Positions 9,044 through 18,311 of a stretch of 64,000 nt of DNA are shown piece by piece. The notes under the pieces were generated by a model. That model saw only the letters and a list, made by a program, of their open reading frames with translations, did no database searches and had not been told where the DNA came from. Both the position numbers and the translations under genes were made by a program. Numbering within the stretch: position 1 is the first letter of the stretch; each line of letters opens with the position of its first letter. Origin of the DNA: G965276675 sp965276675 (GTDB taxonomy: Bacteria; Acidobacteriota; Terriglobia; Terriglobales; Acidobacteriaceae); NCBI GenBank assembly GCA_965276675.1, contig OZ255624.1, positions 3,596,001-3,660,000 of the forward strand, written 5' to 3'.

Positions 9044-10473
9044 TCGGTTTTGCCACCAAGAAGCAGCAGCTTTTCTTGGCGGGGAATAATCCATTCCGCT
9101 CCATTGGGACCAACACGTATGTTTTCTTCAAAGCGCGCGTAGTAGGTCTTGCCACCCCATTCAGGGATCGGCGTACTCACGTGAAATTCCATGGATTCCC
9201 ATTCGCCGAGCTTGAGCGGGTAACGAACCCTATCGCCATACGCAAATGGCCAATCCTGAGCGATGCGGGGCCCAATATCGTGAGCTACACTGCCAGTCGA
9301 ATGACCATAAATGCCAATCTCGGCCGTTGTGCTGGTCGCCGCTCTCCCGCCGGTGTCCGGATAGCCGACGGCATAACCCTTCTCCTTGGTGATCTGGGCA
9401 AGCTGCTCCCATACCACGTGGCCGATCTCCCCAGGGATGAGTTTGGAGGCGTACACATCGGAGAAGTTGACTGCCGCCGCAAAAGCCTTCTGAATTGAGG
9501 CGGGCGGTTCGGTTTCTCCAGGTTTGAGGATGTAAACCGTTCGCTTGATATCCGTCTCAAAGCCCAAGTAACGAAGACCGCCATCGATGCCGATGATATC
9601 GCCGGGCTGAACAGTAATGCTTGGATCAGCAAGCGGAAGCAGCTCTCCTTGACGGACAATGCGTGGATTGCCTTCCCCCGTCAGATGCTCTTCTAACGCC
9701 CGGTCCTGCAACCACCAGGCGATGTCCATCGCAGTGGTCTTGCCAACTTGGATGTCTCTTGTGCTTAGGGCCTCTGTTTCCCAGCGAGAGGTCCACTCTA
9801 GCAGTTGCTTGTAGGCCGCGGATTCGAGGTGCGTCCGGTTCTCCCGAAAATCGCGCACCACAAGCTCAGCAGAGGTTAGCCGGCTCGCGTACTCGGGTCC
9901 GAGAGCCTTAATAAGATAATCTTTCAAAGCAACCGTGAGACCGTCCGCATCGGGCAACGTCGGAGAGGTATCGATCCCGATGTGCTTCGGTTTACGAGCA
10001 AAGACGATCTGCTGCAGCAACGGCGTTAATCCGGCCTTTGAGTACCCGTAATAGCTCTTAATATCGTAGTCGACGGTAACGACAGAGTCGCTCCCTTGCT
10101 CGTGAGATCCCAGATAGATTTTTTCCGGTTTAACACCCCCGTTGTCATAAAAGATGAAAGCGCCCCGGACCCCGGCGTATCCTCCGCCTAGCTCATCGTG
10201 CAATGGATCAAGATGGTTTTCACGATCAAGGACGATCCACATATCAATGCCATGCAGACGCATCGCGGGCAGAACTGCGGTATCGAGCTTTTGCCGGACC
10301 ATCGCTGCTTTGAGCCTAAACTGTTCCGCGCTTCCAGGAACACCATAATCATTGTCACAAACGGCAGCATCTGAACGCACCTCCGATCGGCCTGAAGGGA
10401 CGGCATGGCCGGAGCTACAGAGTGCGAGCAGAGTAGAGCCGAAAAGAAGGAGTCCAGCATAAGACTTTATCAT
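9040..10473 (-). CDS. Secreted M24-family peptidase (Xaa-Pro aminopeptidase-like)
   Basis: This is a 477-residue exported pita-bread metallopeptidase. The N-terminus has a Sec signal (AGLLLFGSTLLALCSSGHA). The creatinase/prolidase N-domain is followed by the M24 catalytic domain with the dinuclear-metal ligands in place: two Asp in IIGIDGGLRYLGFETDIKRT, His in IYGHSTGSVAHDIGP, Glu in WESMEFHVS and Glu in YARFEENIRV. This favours a metal-dependent aminopeptidase P or prolidase activity over the metal-free creatinases. It follows the TonB receptor by 22 bp and overlaps the DUF885 gene by 4 bp. Confidence 0.87.
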   Translation of the reverse strand: MIKSYAGLLLFGSTLLALCSSGHAVPSGRSEVRSDAAVCDNDYGVPGSAEQFRLKAAMVRQKLDTAVLPAMRLHGIDMWIVLDRENHLDPLHDELGGGYAGVRGAFIFYDNGGVKPEKIYLGSHEQGSDSVVTVDYDIKSYYGYSKAGLTPLLQQIVFARKPKHIGIDTSPTLPDADGLTVALKDYLIKALGPEYASRLTSAELVVRDFRENRTHLESAAYKQLLEWTSRWETEALSTRDIQVGKTTAMDIAWWLQDRALEEHLTGEGNPRIVRQGELLPLADPSITVQPGDIIGIDGGLRYLGFETDIKRTVYILKPGETEPPASIQKAFAAAVNFSDVYASKLIPGEIGHVVWEQLAQITKEKGYAVGYPDTGGRAATSTTAEIGIYGHSTGSVAHDIGPRIAQDWPFAYGDRVRYPLKLGEWESMEFHVSTPIPEWGGKTYYARFEENIRVGPNGAEWIIPRQEKLLLLGGKTE

Positions 10474-10495
10474 TGTCCACTTTCCTAAGATCTCT

Positions 10496-13345
10496 CTAAA
10501 AAGCTAACTTCAGCCCACCGCGGAACAGCCTCGGCGCAATAAAATCGAGCACCTGGCCATAATGCGGACCTGAAAGGGTTTGAGTACTATCGATGGTGTT
10601 AATGTTAAGAAAGTTGAAGGCATCCACCACGAAACTTACGTTATAACGGTCATGAAGCCTGAGACTATAACTACCCCGGACATCGAGGAGGTTTTGGCTC
10701 GCGTAGCTGTTCAAGTCGCGCTTTCCGGCTAAAATCGCTACGTTCCCCTGATTTAGTTTTACCCCTGCATTCAAGGAGTTCACAGTACGCGTGTAGTTTG
10801 GTCCGCTATAAAAGTTGTAGTTTGCGCTCAGCAAGAAATGCTGGCGAAATTGATAACTCCCAATTAGCTTGAAGATATTCGGGCGCGAAGATGGAATCCG
10901 TGTTCCATTCAGCTCTTCGATATCCTGGGGGTTCTGATAAGAACCTGGACCGTAATTTTCCTTCTGAACGCCTCGATTGTACGATCCAATGAACTGGACT
11001 CCACGGGTTAGCCTCTTGATCGCTTCGACCTGTATCCCCTGATATTCCTGGGTAAAACCAGGGCGCGTCGTGAGATAGTTTGGCGAAAGGCCGACTTTGG
11101 CCGCCGTAAGGTTATAAAAGATCAGAGTATTTTCTGCACTAGCCACCCCATTAGGGCCAGGATCCGTTGCCTGAATAGGCGTGTAGTCGCTTGGCGTGAT
11201 GTTAGGGTTGATCTGCCATGTCAGGTTGTGATCTTCGCGATATATATAGCTGACATTGAGCGCTACCGTAGGCATAACCTCTTGTGAGTAACCGACCGTC
11301 ACCTCGTTTGTGTAGGTCGACTTGAGGGCCGGGTTTACCGTTACAGGAGTTGCTGATGGATCTACCACGGAGAGTCTCGTGCCCTGTTCACCGTTTTCAA
11401 ATTGCTTGTCTCCGTTTACATCATTCCACACGTAGGTGTAAGCTCGGGGTCCAGCCGTACTTGTGGCTGCAGCGAGATTCGTCCACAACTGATAGTAATA
11501 GCGGTTATAACTTGCCTTAAGAAGGCTCTTGGATTTCCCGGTGAGATCATAGAGGACCCCGATGCGGGGTGCCAGAGTGTTCCACGTAATCAGATTCTTG
11601 GAGGGTGACTGTTTGACCTGCGGCAGCCATTGGCTTGTAGGTGCCGTGACGGCATTCAGCCTATTTGCCTGGCGGTCATAACGAAGGCCTAGGTCGATCC
11701 GAAGACGATGAATCCGATAGCCATCTTGGCCGTAAAGATCAAAGGTTGGATCCGACACGTTCTGGGCCCCGGCAGCGTAGAGAACAACCTGGCTTGGTTT
11801 TCCGTTGTAGAACTGCAACTGCGTGTCTGCAGGATATGTCTGGTAGGCGGTCCCACCGTTGCCATTCTGATTGCCAAAAACCTGGTAGCGGTCGATATCA
11901 AAACCAAATTTGATTTCATGCAAACCCCCTAAAGCACGACCACCAAAGTAGTTTCCTGAAACCCCTCCGGCGCGTAGGCTTTTCGCGATTCCAAAGAGAT
12001 AGGGCGGCGCAAGAGAGTAGACTCCAGTCGCGAGATCATAGCCGGACGGAGTCGTCGCGGTATTAATACCTGGCTGTGGCAAATACTCGAAACCCTGGTC
12101 CATGATGAAGACCTTTGCGCTAAGCACGAGCCGGGGAGAAGCGATATAGTCATTCCGGAAGGTGAAGAGCCGTGCGATGGGATCGCCCTGCTGATTCCAG
12201 GTTTCCGGAACTGGTTGTAAGGCGCTCAGGCCGACGTTACTGTGCTGTTTCTGGCCCATGTCGAAGAAGAATGAGAAATTGTCGTTCGCCGAAATCTGCC
12301 AGTTGATTTGCGCGGAGGGATACCACAAGTGCACTTGATCGATCGGTACACCGCCGTCCGGAGTGCGCGTCGATGTAACCAGATGTCCTACACTTTGATA
12401 TCGGTACGCGCCCCAGAACCACACCTTTTGCTTCCAGATGGGCCCCCCTAAATCGCCGCCAGCATCCCAATACTTGTGCAGATTGCTTCCGTTAGTGACC
12501 CCCATCCTGCGTAGAGCGCTATCTAGATTGTTAGTCTCCATTCCTTGACTGCTGAAATAGCCACTCGCATCTCCGTGAAATGCATCCGTGCCGGACTTGG
12601 GAATGATGTTCATGACCATGCCTGGTGTTTGAACATCTGCACCGTGTGAATCGATCTGTATCTGCATCTCTTTAAACGAGTCGACATCGAAGTAGAATTG
12701 CGAACCTCCATTGCCGGTATTATCGGTTACGTTGGCTCCGTTAAGTAGGTACGTGTTCTGCGTCGGATCTACGCCTAGTCCGCGAAAGGTCGGCTGATTG
12801 CCGGTTTGTGTTCCGCCAACGTTGACTGTGTCAGTGACGACGCCAGGCACCTGGGAAAGCATGGCCCATGGATCACGCGCATTTGGCACGGTGTCCATTT
12901 GTTGCTTGGTGAAGGTGAAGTCGATGTCGGTCTGCGCAGTCTCGATCACCGGCGCGTCGCCGACGACTTCAACCGTTGCACTTGCACTGGTGACCTTCAG
13001 TGCAGTGTTTACTGTGAAAGTCGTGGAAGCATGAACTTGCACATCTTTGTGGATTTCCTTCGTGAAGCCATTGCTCTCGAACGTCACTTCATAGGTGCCA
13101 ACGGGCAAATTCGCAAAGCGATAGGCGCCTCCGCTATCCGTTTTGAGGGAGCGGCTGCCAGTAATGAGGGCAGAACTCTGCACACCCACGATCACCCCGG
13201 GGAGGGCAGCGGCTGTGCTATCAGTGACCCGGCCCTCCAGAGTCCCTGTCTGCTCTTGGGCAGGGGCGTTAGAGGAAAACAGAACGAACGAAACTACCAA
13301 CAAAGCGAGAAGGGAGAAGAGGGGCACGCCACGGCTTATCATCAT
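10496..13345 (-). CDS. TonB-dependent receptor, Oar-like with carboxypeptidase-regulatory domain
   Basis: This is a 949-residue outer-membrane transporter. After a signal peptide (FSLLALLVVSFVLFSSNAPAQ) comes a carboxypeptidase-regulatory-like beta-sandwich (about 30-120: LEGRVTDSTAAALPGVIVGV, GTYEVTFESNGF), then a plug (about 135-260: DPWAMLSQVPGVV, TYLLNGANVTD) and a large beta-barrel ending in a terminal aromatic (GGLKLAF). A GAGGA site precedes the ATG. It is the first gene of the minus-strand run to urease, so its ligand is probably the peptide or nitrogenous substrate processed by the following genes. Confidence 0.93.
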   Translation of the reverse strand: MMISRGVPLFSLLALLVVSFVLFSSNAPAQEQTGTLEGRVTDSTAAALPGVIVGVQSSALITGSRSLKTDSGGAYRFANLPVGTYEVTFESNGFTKEIHKDVQVHASTTFTVNTALKVTSASATVEVVGDAPVIETAQTDIDFTFTKQQMDTVPNARDPWAMLSQVPGVVTDTVNVGGTQTGNQPTFRGLGVDPTQNTYLLNGANVTDNTGNGGSQFYFDVDSFKEMQIQIDSHGADVQTPGMVMNIIPKSGTDAFHGDASGYFSSQGMETNNLDSALRRMGVTNGSNLHKYWDAGGDLGGPIWKQKVWFWGAYRYQSVGHLVTSTRTPDGGVPIDQVHLWYPSAQINWQISANDNFSFFFDMGQKQHSNVGLSALQPVPETWNQQGDPIARLFTFRNDYIASPRLVLSAKVFIMDQGFEYLPQPGINTATTPSGYDLATGVYSLAPPYLFGIAKSLRAGGVSGNYFGGRALGGLHEIKFGFDIDRYQVFGNQNGNGGTAYQTYPADTQLQFYNGKPSQVVLYAAGAQNVSDPTFDLYGQDGYRIHRLRIDLGLRYDRQANRLNAVTAPTSQWLPQVKQSPSKNLITWNTLAPRIGVLYDLTGKSKSLLKASYNRYYYQLWTNLAAATSTAGPRAYTYVWNDVNGDKQFENGEQGTRLSVVDPSATPVTVNPALKSTYTNEVTVGYSQEVMPTVALNVSYIYREDHNLTWQINPNITPSDYTPIQATDPGPNGVASAENTLIFYNLTAAKVGLSPNYLTTRPGFTQEYQGIQVEAIKRLTRGVQFIGSYNRGVQKENYGPGSYQNPQDIEELNGTRIPSSRPNIFKLIGSYQFRQHFLLSANYNFYSGPNYTRTVNSLNAGVKLNQGNVAILAGKRDLNSYASQNLLDVRGSYSLRLHDRYNVSFVVDAFNFLNINTIDSTQTLSGPHYGQVLDFIAPRLFRGGLKLAF

Positions 13346-13421
13346 CTTGTATTCCTCAGACAGAATTATGTATTCTGGATATCAGATGACGCGGCAGACA
13401 TGGGCGCGATAGAAAAGCAAT

Positions 13422-13437
13422 AGCACCTTCCCTGCCT
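13422..13437 (-). promoter_or_regulatory. Possible sigma-54 -24/-12 promoter of the TonB-urease operon
   Basis: Read on the minus strand the site is AGGCAGGGAAGGTGCT. GG and GC are 12 bp apart (start to start), with GGCA at -24 and TGCT at -12. The predicted start near 13411 gives a 66-nt leader to the receptor ATG. It departs from the TGGCAC-N5-TTGCW consensus at three positions, so it is weaker than the EPS-locus sites. Sigma-54 control would suit a nitrogen-acquisition operon. Confidence 0.35.
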
Positions 13438-13584
13438 CAAGCGCAAGAAAAAAGTCTTGAATCTGTTTTTTAGTGGTCGTGTTTGATGCAATATGAGCTA
13501 ACTCTTTGAATCTGAGTCCAACAAGCCGCAAAGCCTTTGCAAGCAGTACGTTTGTCCATATTAGTTTGAAGGAAAGAGGAACCG

Positions 13585-14013
13585 ATGAGTGATCTGTCCC
13601 CGTTTCACATTGCATTCCCAGTTTGCGATCTGGAAGCCGCCCGCAAATTCTACGCAACAGTACTCGGCTGCCCCGAGGGCAGAAGCTCCGACTCCTGGAT
13701 TGACTTTGACTTATTCGGCCATCAAATCGTTGCCCATCTGCAACCCGGAAAGGCTGATACAGACAAGCTTCATCACAATCCTGTAGACGGACACGATGTC
13801 CCAGTTCCTCATTTTGGAGTGGTATTGACGATGCCAGAGTGGACAGGCCTTGCGGAAAGACTAAAGAAGCACGGAACAAACTTCGTGATCGAACCTTACA
13901 CACGCTTCAAAGGCCAAGTAGGGGAACAGGCCACAATGTTCTTGCTAGACCCATCGGGAAACGCCCTCGAATTCAAGGCGCTTGCCGACCGAACCCTTCT
14001 CTTCGCTAAGTAG
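13585..14013 (+). CDS. VOC-family (glyoxalase/dioxygenase-fold) protein
   Basis: This is a 142-residue single VOC-domain protein. HIAFPVCDLEAARKFYATVLGC at the N-terminus and FLLDPSGNALEFKALAD near the end are the paired beta-alpha-beta elements. His 8 and the late Glu are likely metal ligands. Such proteins bind or transform small metabolites through a divalent metal, and the substrate is unknown. An AAAGAGGA site precedes the ATG. It is divergent from the TonB operon and 74 bp before a second VOC gene. Confidence 0.85.
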   Translation: MSDLSPFHIAFPVCDLEAARKFYATVLGCPEGRSSDSWIDFDLFGHQIVAHLQPGKADTDKLHHNPVDGHDVPVPHFGVVLTMPEWTGLAERLKKHGTNFVIEPYTRFKGQVGEQATMFLLDPSGNALEFKALADRTLLFAK

Positions 14014-14087
14014 AAGGATCTTATTGTTCTAAACCGCTGACCGTTCAAGCTCACCTCATAATAAGCACTTGCGATTGGATTGCCTCG

Positions 14088-14879
14088 ATGATGATTGACC
14101 ACATCACGGTTGCCTCTCCCCACCTCCATGCAGCGCAGCTGGATCTAGCCAGGGCTGGGCTAGATGCGGAGTATGGAGGAGTTCATTCGAGCGGGAAGAC
14201 GCACATGTCCCTATGTGCGTTCAAAGACGGCTCTTATCTGGAGATTGTCTCTCCCTATGCTGATGCACGAACCGTGCCTCTTTGGCATAATCACTGCCTG
14301 GCCGCCCATGGAGGGACCGCTTGGACGATTGAGGTTCAAGACGTTGCCCTCGAGATCACGCGAGCGCGAGAGCACGGAGTTGACGGCCACGGACCCGTCG
14401 AGATCAGGCGGAGTAAGCCGTGCGGCGAAGAGGGCCGGTGGGAGTTGGGCTACCTGGGAAGCGGTCAGCCAGGAGCGACACTTCCGTTCCTGATTCACGA
14501 TTTCACTTCGAGGCTTTTGCGGGCGAGGCCGAATCCTCGATTCGATGGACTTATCCTCGGATGGTCCTTCGTCGTCCTTGCCGTGTACGACATCGAGCGG
14601 TACGCGCATATATTCAGTCGCCTGTACGGCTGGAACGACTACACGGTGGAGGGTGAGGTGTTGCACTTCAAAGATAGCCCGGTCTGCTTGTCTTCTCCCA
14701 ATGAGTTCCTGCGCACATTCGGCGAAGCACCTTACTGCGCAGTACTGCGACCAGCAAAGATCAAGAGTTCATTAGACACATTTCGTTTTCGAGGGAAGGC
14801 AAGCTATTTGGGAAGAGAGGTCCGCTGGCTTGATCTCGCGTGGCCTCATTGTCAAATTGGCGTTGAGGTGGCTGAATGA
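14088..14879 (+). CDS. VOC-fold protein, Glyoxalase_3-like
   Basis: This is a 263-residue protein with an N-terminal VOC half (MIDHITVASPHLHAAQLDLARAGLDAEYGGVHSSGKTHMS, then GSYLEIVSP) and a second, more divergent half around residues 160-250. The pattern fits the Glyoxalase_3-like group, whose function is generally unknown. Two ATG codons occur in tandem at the start. The stop overlaps the ATG of the next gene (ATGA), so the two are translationally coupled. Confidence 0.75.
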   Translation: MMIDHITVASPHLHAAQLDLARAGLDAEYGGVHSSGKTHMSLCAFKDGSYLEIVSPYADARTVPLWHNHCLAAHGGTAWTIEVQDVALEITRAREHGVDGHGPVEIRRSKPCGEEGRWELGYLGSGQPGATLPFLIHDFTSRLLRARPNPRFDGLILGWSFVVLAVYDIERYAHIFSRLYGWNDYTVEGEVLHFKDSPVCLSSPNEFLRTFGEAPYCAVLRPAKIKSSLDTFRFRGKASYLGREVRWLDLAWPHCQIGVEVAE

Positions 14880-15973
14880 GGATGTCCTATCTAACTTTGC
14901 TGCTTCTCTCGCTCTCCCCACTCTGCGCGCAGGAGATGGTCCGGACCTACGAATTCACCACCAAAGGGAACACTCGTGTTACTACCACGGTATTTATTAA
15001 AGATGCGCATGATCATGATTTCGCATACATCCCCCTGCAGGGCAGTAAGCCAGCTCTGCTTTCGGCTCACAACTTAAATGACGGAGCGGAGCTAGCCGTC
15101 AGCCGTCGTGGAACGCAGGTATCCATCGCGCTGCCAGCTAATCGCAAGAATCGCTCCGAGGTTCGCTTGTCCATCGCTGAATCATTACCTGGTGACGATC
15201 GGACATTTTCCACGACACTCAAAAAGGGCCGCTATGTCTTCATACTTCCTTCTGGATTTGGGATAGAAAGCTGTTCGCTACCGGCACAGGTTCAGTTCCG
15301 CGATGGACGCCTCGTAGTTGGCATCGTGCAGGCAAGTCCCACACCATCCACAGTAACGTTGGAGATGATTCGGACTTCGAAGTTCTCTGACAGGCCCGCT
15401 AGCGTGACTCTTCGCGCACTCGATGACCGCCTCATCACCTATGACCTTGGAGATCCCTCTGCGCACAAGATCCGATTGTGGTTGGAGATGTATGTAGCGA
15501 ATCCGGGTCAAAGTCACTTCTATTCGCAATTGCGCTTGCAGGACGCCACGAGTGATCCCGTGACGCTCGATGTAGATCATGGAGATGAGATCCCGACTCG
15601 GATTGTGAGCGGGCAGCAAGCAAATAGTATCGGTGATGCGCCGTCGGCATTCCCTCAAGACTCCCGCGTGCTCGTCGCTGATCTCGGCTATCGCATTCCG
15701 GAGAACGGTTCGGCCCGACTCCGTTCCTTCCAGACAGCCACTGACTCTAATGGCTATCGTCTTACGGGACCAAATGAGTTTCGTCTGGACCGATTCCTAG
15801 CCCGCACTCTCAACCGCTATATTTTACCGGCGGGATGGAACCTCGCGTACACCGATCAACCCGCCGAGATCAGCCGCGACGAGCACAATCGAGTCGTCCT
15901 AGATTTTGTCCTATCGGGCAAAGACGCGCTTCCCCTCACAATCGTGGGCGAGCGCGCCTCGACTAACGAGTGA
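14876..15973 (+). CDS. Secreted protein of unknown function
   Basis: This is a 365-residue protein not recognised as any family. The N-terminus is a Sec signal peptide (MSYLTLLLLSLSPLCAQ). The mature part is rich in beta-strand-like alternation without obvious catalytic motifs or repeats, and ends with a segment that looks like a domain of its own (RFLARTLNRYILPAGWNLAYTDQPAEISRDEHNRVVLDFVL). The ATGA overlap with the VOC gene suggests joint expression. A periplasmic or surface role is likely and nothing more can be said. Confidence 0.7.
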   Translation: MRMSYLTLLLLSLSPLCAQEMVRTYEFTTKGNTRVTTTVFIKDAHDHDFAYIPLQGSKPALLSAHNLNDGAELAVSRRGTQVSIALPANRKNRSEVRLSIAESLPGDDRTFSTTLKKGRYVFILPSGFGIESCSLPAQVQFRDGRLVVGIVQASPTPSTVTLEMIRTSKFSDRPASVTLRALDDRLITYDLGDPSAHKIRLWLEMYVANPGQSHFYSQLRLQDATSDPVTLDVDHGDEIPTRIVSGQQANSIGDAPSAFPQDSRVLVADLGYRIPENGSARLRSFQTATDSNGYRLTGPNEFRLDRFLARTLNRYILPAGWNLAYTDQPAEISRDEHNRVVLDFVLSGKDALPLTIVGERASTNE

Positions 15974-16230
15974 GCCCTTCGAGGATTGAGTGCTCACTGC
16001 GTTGCCTTGCGGTAGCTGCAGAGCCGGCGATATTGTGAGGGGTAACTATAGTCTCCGTAATCTACTTCCATTTTAACCCAATCATAACTGGAGATTCTCG
16101 GTTCAGATCTTACAGTTCGGGACTCGTCCGTGTATGACTCCGATCCGGCTCCAGACGTAAACCGTTCGATCTATCTGAGTTTGCAGCAAGTCTGAGCATA
16201 TTCAAGCAGACTAGAAACTGAATGAGCGAA

Positions 16231-17253
16231 TCAGTTAACCCTGAAGACAAGCACCCTCGCATCGGACTCGCCGAGGTGCGGCGCTGAGACGAATAGGAGA
16301 TCAATAGCAGGCACGAGCAGTGCGGTTTTTGCCAGCACTGCAGTATCAGTGCTGGGGAGCGGACGATAGGAGCCCTGCGCCGTCCGTCCGAAGGTGAATA
16401 CCTGGCCGGTGCCGCACGATGCGTACAGGCGCTTTCTCTTGAAGTCGTATTCGATCTGATCGACCCAGCCTCCAATCGGCAAGGACTGCAGCACTTTGCC
16501 TGTGGTCGAGTCCATCACGATAACTGAACCGCGTACGTCTGTATTGCGGCAGCCGATGAATAGCCGATGGGTGGCCGGATCATAGGCGAGCGCCATATTG
16601 CTCCTCCCAGGAGCAACTGGCCAGGACTTCACCACTCGCTTGGTCTGAAGATCGATAACAGCGAGTTCATTTTTTCCCGGCAGGTCCGCATACATGATCG
16701 GAGCATTGGGATCAATGAGCGTTGCTTCCAGCTTGTCTGCGTCGAGCCTAATCTCGCCTTTCACTTCAAGGCTGCTTGTATCTACGATGGTGATGAGGCT
16801 ATAACGCTTCTCAGCACCCTCACCCCCGTTGCTCACATAGAGATACTTCGTCTTCGGGTCATATGCGAGGCCGTCGGCATCCTTCAGCAGTGGAATCTGC
16901 TTGATCAGGTGGTAATCCTTGCCGTCGAAGACCTTGAGAGCACCTACTCCACCATCGGTGACGAAGAGCTGTGCCGTATCTTCCCTGTAGAAGACCGAGT
17001 GTGGGTTGCCAAAGCCGGAAATCACTTTAATAACCTTCCCAGAAGTCAGATCGATCGCGTCCACGGCCTTGTTGGCCTGCGGTGTAGTGAAGAGGCGATG
17101 TCCGGCGAGATCGACCGTAAGATGGTCGATATATGGCCCAGGAGGAACCTCTGGCATTACCAAGGTCCCAATTTGGGTGAGCGGCGCTTGTGCGATGAGA
17201 ATAGATGGAGCGGCGGCCAAGGTGAAGCCAACCAGCAGCGAGAACACTTTCAC
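16231..17253 (-). CDS. Secreted YVTN-type beta-propeller protein
   Basis: This is a 340-residue exported beta-propeller. The start is the GTG at 17253: it follows AAGGAG by 6 bp and opens a clean signal peptide (VKVFSLLVGFTLAAAPSILIAQA), whereas the longer frame to 17373 overlaps the upstream gene. About seven blades of the type PKTKYLYVSNGG, DPATHRLFIGCRN and DFKRKRLYASCGTG are seen. Such proteins often bind partners or act as lactonase-like enzymes. It is the last gene of the operon led by the second TonB receptor, 58 bp after the small secreted protein. Confidence 0.85.
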   Translation of the reverse strand: MKVFSLLVGFTLAAAPSILIAQAPLTQIGTLVMPEVPPGPYIDHLTVDLAGHRLFTTPQANKAVDAIDLTSGKVIKVISGFGNPHSVFYREDTAQLFVTDGGVGALKVFDGKDYHLIKQIPLLKDADGLAYDPKTKYLYVSNGGEGAEKRYSLITIVDTSSLEVKGEIRLDADKLEATLIDPNAPIMYADLPGKNELAVIDLQTKRVVKSWPVAPGRSNMALAYDPATHRLFIGCRNTDVRGSVIVMDSTTGKVLQSLPIGGWVDQIEYDFKRKRLYASCGTGQVFTFGRTAQGSYRPLPSTDTAVLAKTALLVPAIDLLFVSAPHLGESDARVLVFRVN

Positions 17254-17311
17254 AGAAATCTCCTTTTTCGTAAAACCTGCAACAGATGAGTAGCCAGGCG
17301 GTCGCGTCTTC

Positions 17312-17800
17312 CTATGGAGCAGGATAGTAAAGAGACGGATTATTCTCGATATCCACTTCTGCCCAACGCTCATCCCAGTGGGCAGTAGTCATAGACCAGC
17401 GCTGCTTCTCTCCCTTGACATATTCTTCCAAGTTCGGAAATAGGCTGCGAATCAGCTGTCCGCGTGTCATGGTTGACTTAGGACCCTTCCCCGAAGGCGG
17501 AGCGATGATGATGATCGCGAAATCCCAAGACGGCTCGAGCTCGTGTGTTGTCCGGGTATACACCTTCTCACTCAGCACCAGCCCATGAGCGAGCTGGTAC
17601 TGCATGATGGGGTAATGGAACTTCTTATACAGTGCAAGCCACTCATCTTGTCTGCCCGGCGGCACTCTATAAAAATCGACAGACATTACGTTTTGCGTGT
17701 CGGCTGCCCCATTTGTTGCCTGGGCAAAGAGGGGGAGGTTCGAAGCGGCTAACCCCACGACACAAAGACCGATAGAGCACAGTTGTTTAAAATCTTTCAC
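17312..17800 (-). CDS. Small secreted protein, paralogue of its neighbour (copy 2)
   Basis: This is a 162-residue exported protein with a signal peptide (CSIGLCVVGLAASNLPLFAQ). The core DFYRVPPGRQDEWLALYKKFHYPIM matches VFYRVPPGKREEWLDLYKKYHYPVM of the gene at 17821-18276, so the two arose by tandem duplication. The pattern resembles a dimeric alpha/beta-barrel (EthD/ABM-like) fold, but no catalytic residues can be named. It lies 20 bp after its paralogue in the TonB-receptor operon. Confidence 0.75.
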   Translation of the reverse strand: MKDFKQLCSIGLCVVGLAASNLPLFAQATNGAADTQNVMSVDFYRVPPGRQDEWLALYKKFHYPIMQYQLAHGLVLSEKVYTRTTHELEPSWDFAIIIIAPPSGKGPKSTMTRGQLIRSLFPNLEEYVKGEKQRWSMTTAHWDERWAEVDIENNPSLYYPAP

Positions 17801-17820
17801 CTGATCACCTCAACGTTGGC

Positions 17821-18276
17821 CTATTTGGGATTAACTTCCTCTAAGATATCGATCCAGACATCGGTCGTGAGCTCAAATCGACGTTGATCTGCTGCATGAT
17901 ATTGTGCAGCGTCTGTATACATACTCGTAATCAATCCAGGCTCCTTTATATGCCCTTCCTCGATAGCAGCCCAGTCGCGCCAGACCAGGATCACTTCATA
18001 GTCCCAGGCCGGCGATTCCGCTCTGAACCGCCGATCGTAGATGTGCACGCTCTTCACAATGCCCATGTCGACAAACTTGTTCATCACGGGGTAGTGATAC
18101 TTCTTGTAGAGATCCAGCCATTCCTCACGCTTGCCGGGTGGAACTCGGTAGAAGACCTGCATGGTAATAGGTCCGCCGGGCGCGACTGTCGAGGCCCCTA
18201 CAGTCTGAGCAGTCAGATCCGCGTGCCAAAAGGCGGGAGCCCAGAATAAGATCAAGACTAGGAAGATACGATTCAT
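17821..18276 (-). CDS. Small secreted protein, paralogue of its neighbour (copy 1)
   Basis: This is a 151-residue exported protein. The ATG at 18276 opens a good signal peptide (MNRIFLVLILFWAPAFWHADLTAQ). The longer frame to 18318 would overlap the TonB receptor. It shares the YRVPPG-x3-EW-x-L-YKK-x-HYP-x-M core with the gene at 17312-17800, and both carry a W-D pair about 40 residues later (PAWDYEVILVW versus PSWDFAIIIIA). The family is unknown. Co-transcription with an outer-membrane receptor suggests a periplasmic partner or processing role. Confidence 0.75.
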   Translation of the reverse strand: MNRIFLVLILFWAPAFWHADLTAQTVGASTVAPGGPITMQVFYRVPPGKREEWLDLYKKYHYPVMNKFVDMGIVKSVHIYDRRFRAESPAWDYEVILVWRDWAAIEEGHIKEPGLITSMYTDAAQYHAADQRRFELTTDVWIDILEEVNPK

Positions 18277-18311
18277 TGCTGCTCCATTCTTAAAGTGATT
18301 CTTATGCCCAG

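Noticed and set aside
9040..10473. The M24 protein as a creatinase releasing urea for the nearby urease.
   Set aside because: All five metal ligands of metal-dependent M24 peptidases appear conserved, while creatinases lack them. A signal peptide also argues against it.
13382..13903. Minus-strand open frame of 173 codons upstream of the TonB receptor.
   Set aside because: Shadow of the VOC gene with low-complexity basic composition. No ribosome site or family match.
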